Below, in pieces: positions 5,649 to 6,949 of a stretch of DNA of 6,949 nucleotides. This DNA comes from Candidatus Woesearchaeota archaeon. GTDB lineage: Archaea > Nanobdellota > Nanobdellia > Woesearchaeales > GW2011-AR4. Made by a program: the position numbers and the translations under genes. A model generated the notes under the pieces. The model saw nothing but the letters and a program-made list of their open reading frames with translations. It did no database searches and was not told where the DNA came from. Numbering within the stretch: position 1 is the first letter of the stretch; each line of letters opens with the position of its first letter. The stretch spans positions 1 through 6,949 of the forward strand of contig JACPMP010000096.1 in NCBI GenBank assembly GCA_016185915.1, written 5' to 3'.

Positions 5649-5669
5649 CCACTTATGAAACATAAGTGG
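5649..5669. promoter_or_regulatory. Palindromic operator-like site at the predicted transcription start
   Basis: CCACTTATG (5649-5657) and CATAAGTGG (5661-5669) form a perfect 9-bp inverted repeat with a 3-bp spacer. It is centred about 23 bp downstream of the minus-strand TATA box at 5678-5685, so it should cover the transcription start of the 52-codon gene. The CCACTTAT core is the same as in the arms of the element at 1732-1804. A dimeric repressor site is the simplest reading; an RNA hairpin at the 3' end of the thioredoxin transcript is the alternative. Confidence 0.55.
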
Positions 5670-5677
5670 AATTTTGA

Positions 5678-5685
5678 TATTTAAA
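5678..5685 (-). promoter_or_regulatory. TATA box, probably for the 52-codon gene
   Basis: The minus strand reads TTTAAATA, identical to the thioredoxin TATA box at 6077-6070. It predicts a transcript start near 5655 and a leader of about 175 nt before the ATG at 5480. Confidence 0.5.
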
Positions 5686-5701
5686 TCTTTCGGTTTTTAA
5701 C

Positions 5702-5713
5702 TACTTATAAGTA
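5702..5713. repeat. 12-bp perfect palindrome after the thioredoxin gene
   Basis: TACTTATAAGTA lies 7 bp beyond the thioredoxin stop codon. It shares the ACTTAT core with the nearby palindrome at 5649-5669 and with the two long inverted-repeat elements. No function can be assigned. Confidence 0.4.
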
Positions 5714-5720
5714 ACTATGA

Positions 5721-6044
5721 TTAGGATTTTGCCAAAATCAAATCTATCTTTTGCCTCAAAGCTGATTCGGGGTATGCTCCTATAATCCTATCCACCTCGC
5801 TTCCATTTTTGAAAATTATCATGCATGGTATTCCTCTTACATCAAATTGAGCTGCAATTTCCTGGTTGTCGTCAACATTGAGCTTTGCAAATTTTAATTT
5901 ATTTGCATACTCATTTGATAATTTTTCCAAAGCAGGGCTGACAATCCTGCATGGAGCGCACCAAGGCGCCCAAAAATCGACCAAAACTGGCAGTTTATTT
6001 TTCAGAACTTCTTTATCAAATGTGTCTTTTGTAACATCAAGCAT
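5721..6044 (-). CDS. trxA: Thioredoxin
   Basis: This 107-residue cytoplasmic dithiol-disulfide oxidoreductase has the normal length of a single thioredoxin domain. The active site is in FWAPWCAPCR (C29 and C32). The buried Asp equivalent lies in LVDFW (D23), the cis-proline is P73 in GIPCMIIF, and the FKNG-EVDRIIGA end of the fold is intact. Two deviations are visible: CAPC in place of the usual CGPC, and a third cysteine (C74) right after the cis-proline where Thr is usual. The ATG at 6044 is 29 bp from a TTTAAATA TATA box, giving a leaderless transcript separate from the NYN gene 50 bp upstream. No thioredoxin reductase gene is in the window. Confidence 0.95.
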   Translation of the reverse strand: MLDVTKDTFDKEVLKNKLPVLVDFWAPWCAPCRIVSPALEKLSNEYANKLKFAKLNVDDNQEIAAQFDVRGIPCMIIFKNGSEVDRIIGAYPESALRQKIDLILAKS

Positions 6045-6069
6045 TTTTGATTTGGATATGAATGCTTAT

Positions 6070-6077
6070 TATTTAAA
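6070..6077 (-). promoter_or_regulatory. TATA box for thioredoxin
   Basis: TTTAAATA on the minus strand is centred 29 bp upstream of the thioredoxin ATG, the spacing expected of a leaderless archaeal gene. It lies in the 50-bp gap after the NYN gene. Confidence 0.65.
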
Positions 6078-6094
6078 TTTTTAGTTTTTGGTTT

Positions 6095-6601
6095 CTACCT
6101 GTATATTAAATACCTCTTTTTGTCCAATTCCAAATCAATGAAAGAGTCGCATTCTTCTCTCAACAAAGATGAGCTTGATTTTCCGAAAGCAATAACTTCT
6201 ATCCTGCAGCCGAGCGCATGCCTCAAGTGTTGTATCAATGGCACGTAATCACCGTCGCCGCTTACAATCACAATTGTGTCAAGTTTCGGTGCAAGCTCAA
6301 TAGTGTCCATTGCCAACCCAATGTCCCAGTCGCCTTTTTTTGCTCCGCCTGCAAATATCTGCAAATCCTTTGCTTTAACTTCAAAGCCGATTTTTTCCAG
6401 TGCATCAAAAAAGTTTTGTTCCTCTCTCACATCAGCTTTTATAACATAAGCAATAGCCCTTATCAAGCTTCTGTCGCCGACAGCTGCCTTCAATATCTGC
6501 GCAAAATTAACCTTTGCATTGTACAAATTTTTTGCAGAATAGTACATATTCTGCACATCAACAAAAATGCCGATTCTTTGGTCCTTGAAATGCGCACCCA
6601 T
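6095..6601 (-). CDS. NYN domain (LabA/DUF88-like) PIN-fold nuclease
   Basis: This 168-residue protein is a single NYN domain. The acidic metal-binding set is present: D15 and N18 in GIFVDVQNMYYS, D91/D93 and D99 in KGDWDIGLAMD, and D116/D118 in VSGDGDYVPL. An ECDSFIDLE segment near the C-terminus is also typical. Relatives in the PIN-like superfamily are predicted or shown to be metal-dependent ribonucleases, so an RNA-processing or decay role is likely but the target is unknown. It has no TM helix. The ATG at 6601 follows an AGGTGA that is part of the stop region of the zinc-ribbon gene, which strongly suggests translational coupling. The C-terminus is short, with no OST-HTH or other extra domain. 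Confidence 0.9.
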   Translation of the reverse strand: MGAHFKDQRIGIFVDVQNMYYSAKNLYNAKVNFAQILKAAVGDRSLIRAIAYVIKADVREEQNFFDALEKIGFEVKAKDLQIFAGGAKKGDWDIGLAMDTIELAPKLDTIVIVSGDGDYVPLIQHLRHALGCRIEVIAFGKSSSSLLREECDSFIDLELDKKRYLIYR

Positions 6602-6612
6602 TTGCTCACCTT
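6602..6612 (-). promoter_or_regulatory. Ribosome-binding site embedded in the preceding stop codon
   Basis: The minus strand reads AAGGTGAGCAA and then the NYN ATG. The TGA inside AGGTGA is the stop of the zinc-ribbon gene, so ribosomes ending there are placed to start the NYN gene. Confidence 0.6.
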
Positions 6613-6761
6613 ATTGTTTGAACTTTTTCTTCATAACCGCAATTTGAACAGCATATCGCACCATTTTTATACGACAAAGTTAATTGTTTGCATCTCGGGC
6701 ATTTCTGCACAACAGAAAACTTTTGTAATTTCCTCTCAAAATGTTGCTCATCATGGTCCAT
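6606..6761 (-). CDS. Small zinc-ribbon protein, 51 residues
   Basis: From the ATG at 6761 the protein is MDHDEQHFERKLQKF, then a zinc ribbon CPRC (C21, C24) and CSNC (C38, C41) with KNGAI between them. It has a short EKVQTIR tail. A fifth cysteine, C37, stands beside C38. The open frame reaches back to 6860, but that part would be encoded across the TATA box at 6788-6795. The TATA is centred 30 bp before 6761, so the short form is the right one and is nearly leaderless. Small ribbons of this kind usually bind nucleic acid or another protein. Here it is cotranscribed and coupled with the NYN nuclease and may serve as its RNA- or partner-binding subunit (inference). Confidence 0.8.
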   Translation of the reverse strand: MDHDEQHFERKLQKFSVVQKCPRCKQLTLSYKNGAICCSNCGYEEKVQTIR

Positions 6762-6787
6762 GATTATTGTTTTTGTATCCTCTCTTG

Positions 6788-6795
6788 TATATAAA
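6788..6795 (-). promoter_or_regulatory. TATA box for the zinc-ribbon/NYN pair
   Basis: TTTATATA on the minus strand is centred 30 bp upstream of the zinc-ribbon ATG. Read on the plus strand it is TATATAAA, so it might also serve the divergent gene starting near 6904. Confidence 0.6.
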
Positions 6796-6837
6796 TGTTG
6801 TGGAAAAATAGCCCCATAGAAACCCTTTCTCGATAAA

Positions 6838-6848
6838 CATAAATAAAA
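6838..6848 (+). promoter_or_regulatory. Candidate TATA box for the right-end plus-strand gene
   Basis: CATAAATAAAA lies about 60 bp before the ATG at 6904. A transcript from it would start near 6869, inside the loop of the hairpin at 6851-6899. If instead TATATAAA at 6788-6795 is used, the whole hairpin is in the leader. Confidence 0.4.
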
Positions 6849-6850
6849 GA

Positions 6851-6899
6851 GGGGCTCCAAACCCCCAAAATCATCAAAGATGGGGGTGGTGGAGCACCC
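6851..6899 (+). promoter_or_regulatory. GC-rich hairpin directly before a start codon
   Basis: The left arm GGGGCTCCAAACCCCC (6851-6866) pairs with the right arm GGGGGTGGTGGAGCACCC (6882-6899), giving about 15 bp with a 1x2 internal loop, a one-base bulge and a 15-nt loop. It is strikingly GC-rich for this genome. The right arm contains the GGTGGTGGAG that would serve as ribosome-binding site for the ATG at 6904, so folding would hide it. Possible roles are a regulatory leader for the plus-strand gene or a DNA operator between the divergent promoters. Confidence 0.6.
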
Positions 6900-6903
6900 A
6901 AAG

Positions 6904-6949
6904 ATGAATAAAGAAAAAGAGGATACCCAATATATAAAATATGCGAAAA
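6904..6949 (+). CDS. N-terminus of a plus-strand gene (runs off the window)
   Basis: Fifteen codons are open from the ATG at 6904 (MNKEKEDTQYIKYAK) to the window edge, which is too little to name. GGAG lies 9 nt upstream, at the end of the hairpin's right arm. An in-frame ATG at 6880 would add eight residues (MGVVEHPK) but has no ribosome-binding site in front of it. The start is divergent from the zinc-ribbon gene. Confidence 0.5.
   Translation, partial: MNKEKEDTQYIKYAK

Noticed and set aside
6218..6763. Plus-strand open frame of 181 codons opposite the NYN and zinc-ribbon genes
   Set aside because: It is antisense to two well-recognised genes, is Cys/His/Phe-rich without any motif, and has no promoter or ribosome-binding site.
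6762..6860. N-terminal extension of the zinc-ribbon protein to an ATG at 6860
   Set aside because: It would be encoded across a well-placed TATA box and part of the hairpin region, and the extension has no domain features.

Overview
The window looks like a piece of an AT-rich archaeal genome, most likely a small-genome (DPANN/Woesearchaeota- or Pacearchaeota-like) lineage. The evidence is internal. Several genes have TATA boxes 22-35 bp before the start codon with room for only a very short leader or none. There is a COG1361-type surface protein beside a MacB/LolD-type ABC ATPase and a MacB-like permease, and a membrane-anchored winged-helix regulator of a kind common in archaea. Taxonomy below 'archaeon' is inference. 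No rRNA, tRNA, CRISPR array or transposase gene was seen.

Left third (1-3175): a minus-strand export operon runs ABC ATPase (2533-1820), secreted and membrane-anchored COG1361 protein (1715-402), then the N-terminus of a MacB/FtsX-like permease (405 to the window edge). The last two genes overlap by an ATGA. Divergent to it, a plus-strand gene (2630-3175) encodes a two-TM protein with a cytoplasmic winged-helix domain. The shared intergenic region carries a perfect 21-bp direct repeat, one copy on each side of the regulator's TATA box, which looks like an operator. The simplest reading is a membrane-anchored regulator controlling itself and an envelope exporter.

Middle (3206-5070): all genes are on the minus strand. 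They are triosephosphate isomerase of the ~250-residue form (with an unusual loop-6 lid), a DUF1461/TIGR01906 four-TM protein, and a very charged 137-residue protein whose stop lies one base before the DUF1461 start.

5071-5720 is a gene-poor stretch rich in inverted repeats. It holds one small well-formed gene of 52 codons (5480-5322) with a Shine-Dalgarno site, a cluster of hairpins (5107-5272), a 9-bp-arm palindrome placed where transcription should start (5649-5669), and a 101-bp element (5508-5608). That element shares its ends with a 73-bp element (1732-1804) upstream of the COG1361 gene. The two elements keep the same outer sequence and keep base pairing while the paired bases differ, and both end just before the ribosome-binding site of a minus-strand gene. 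This is the most unusual signal in the window.

Right end (5721-6949): thioredoxin with its own TATA box, a NYN/LabA-type PIN-like nuclease translationally coupled to a 51-residue zinc-ribbon protein, and, after a divergent promoter region with a strong GC-rich hairpin, the first codons of a plus-strand gene that leaves the window.
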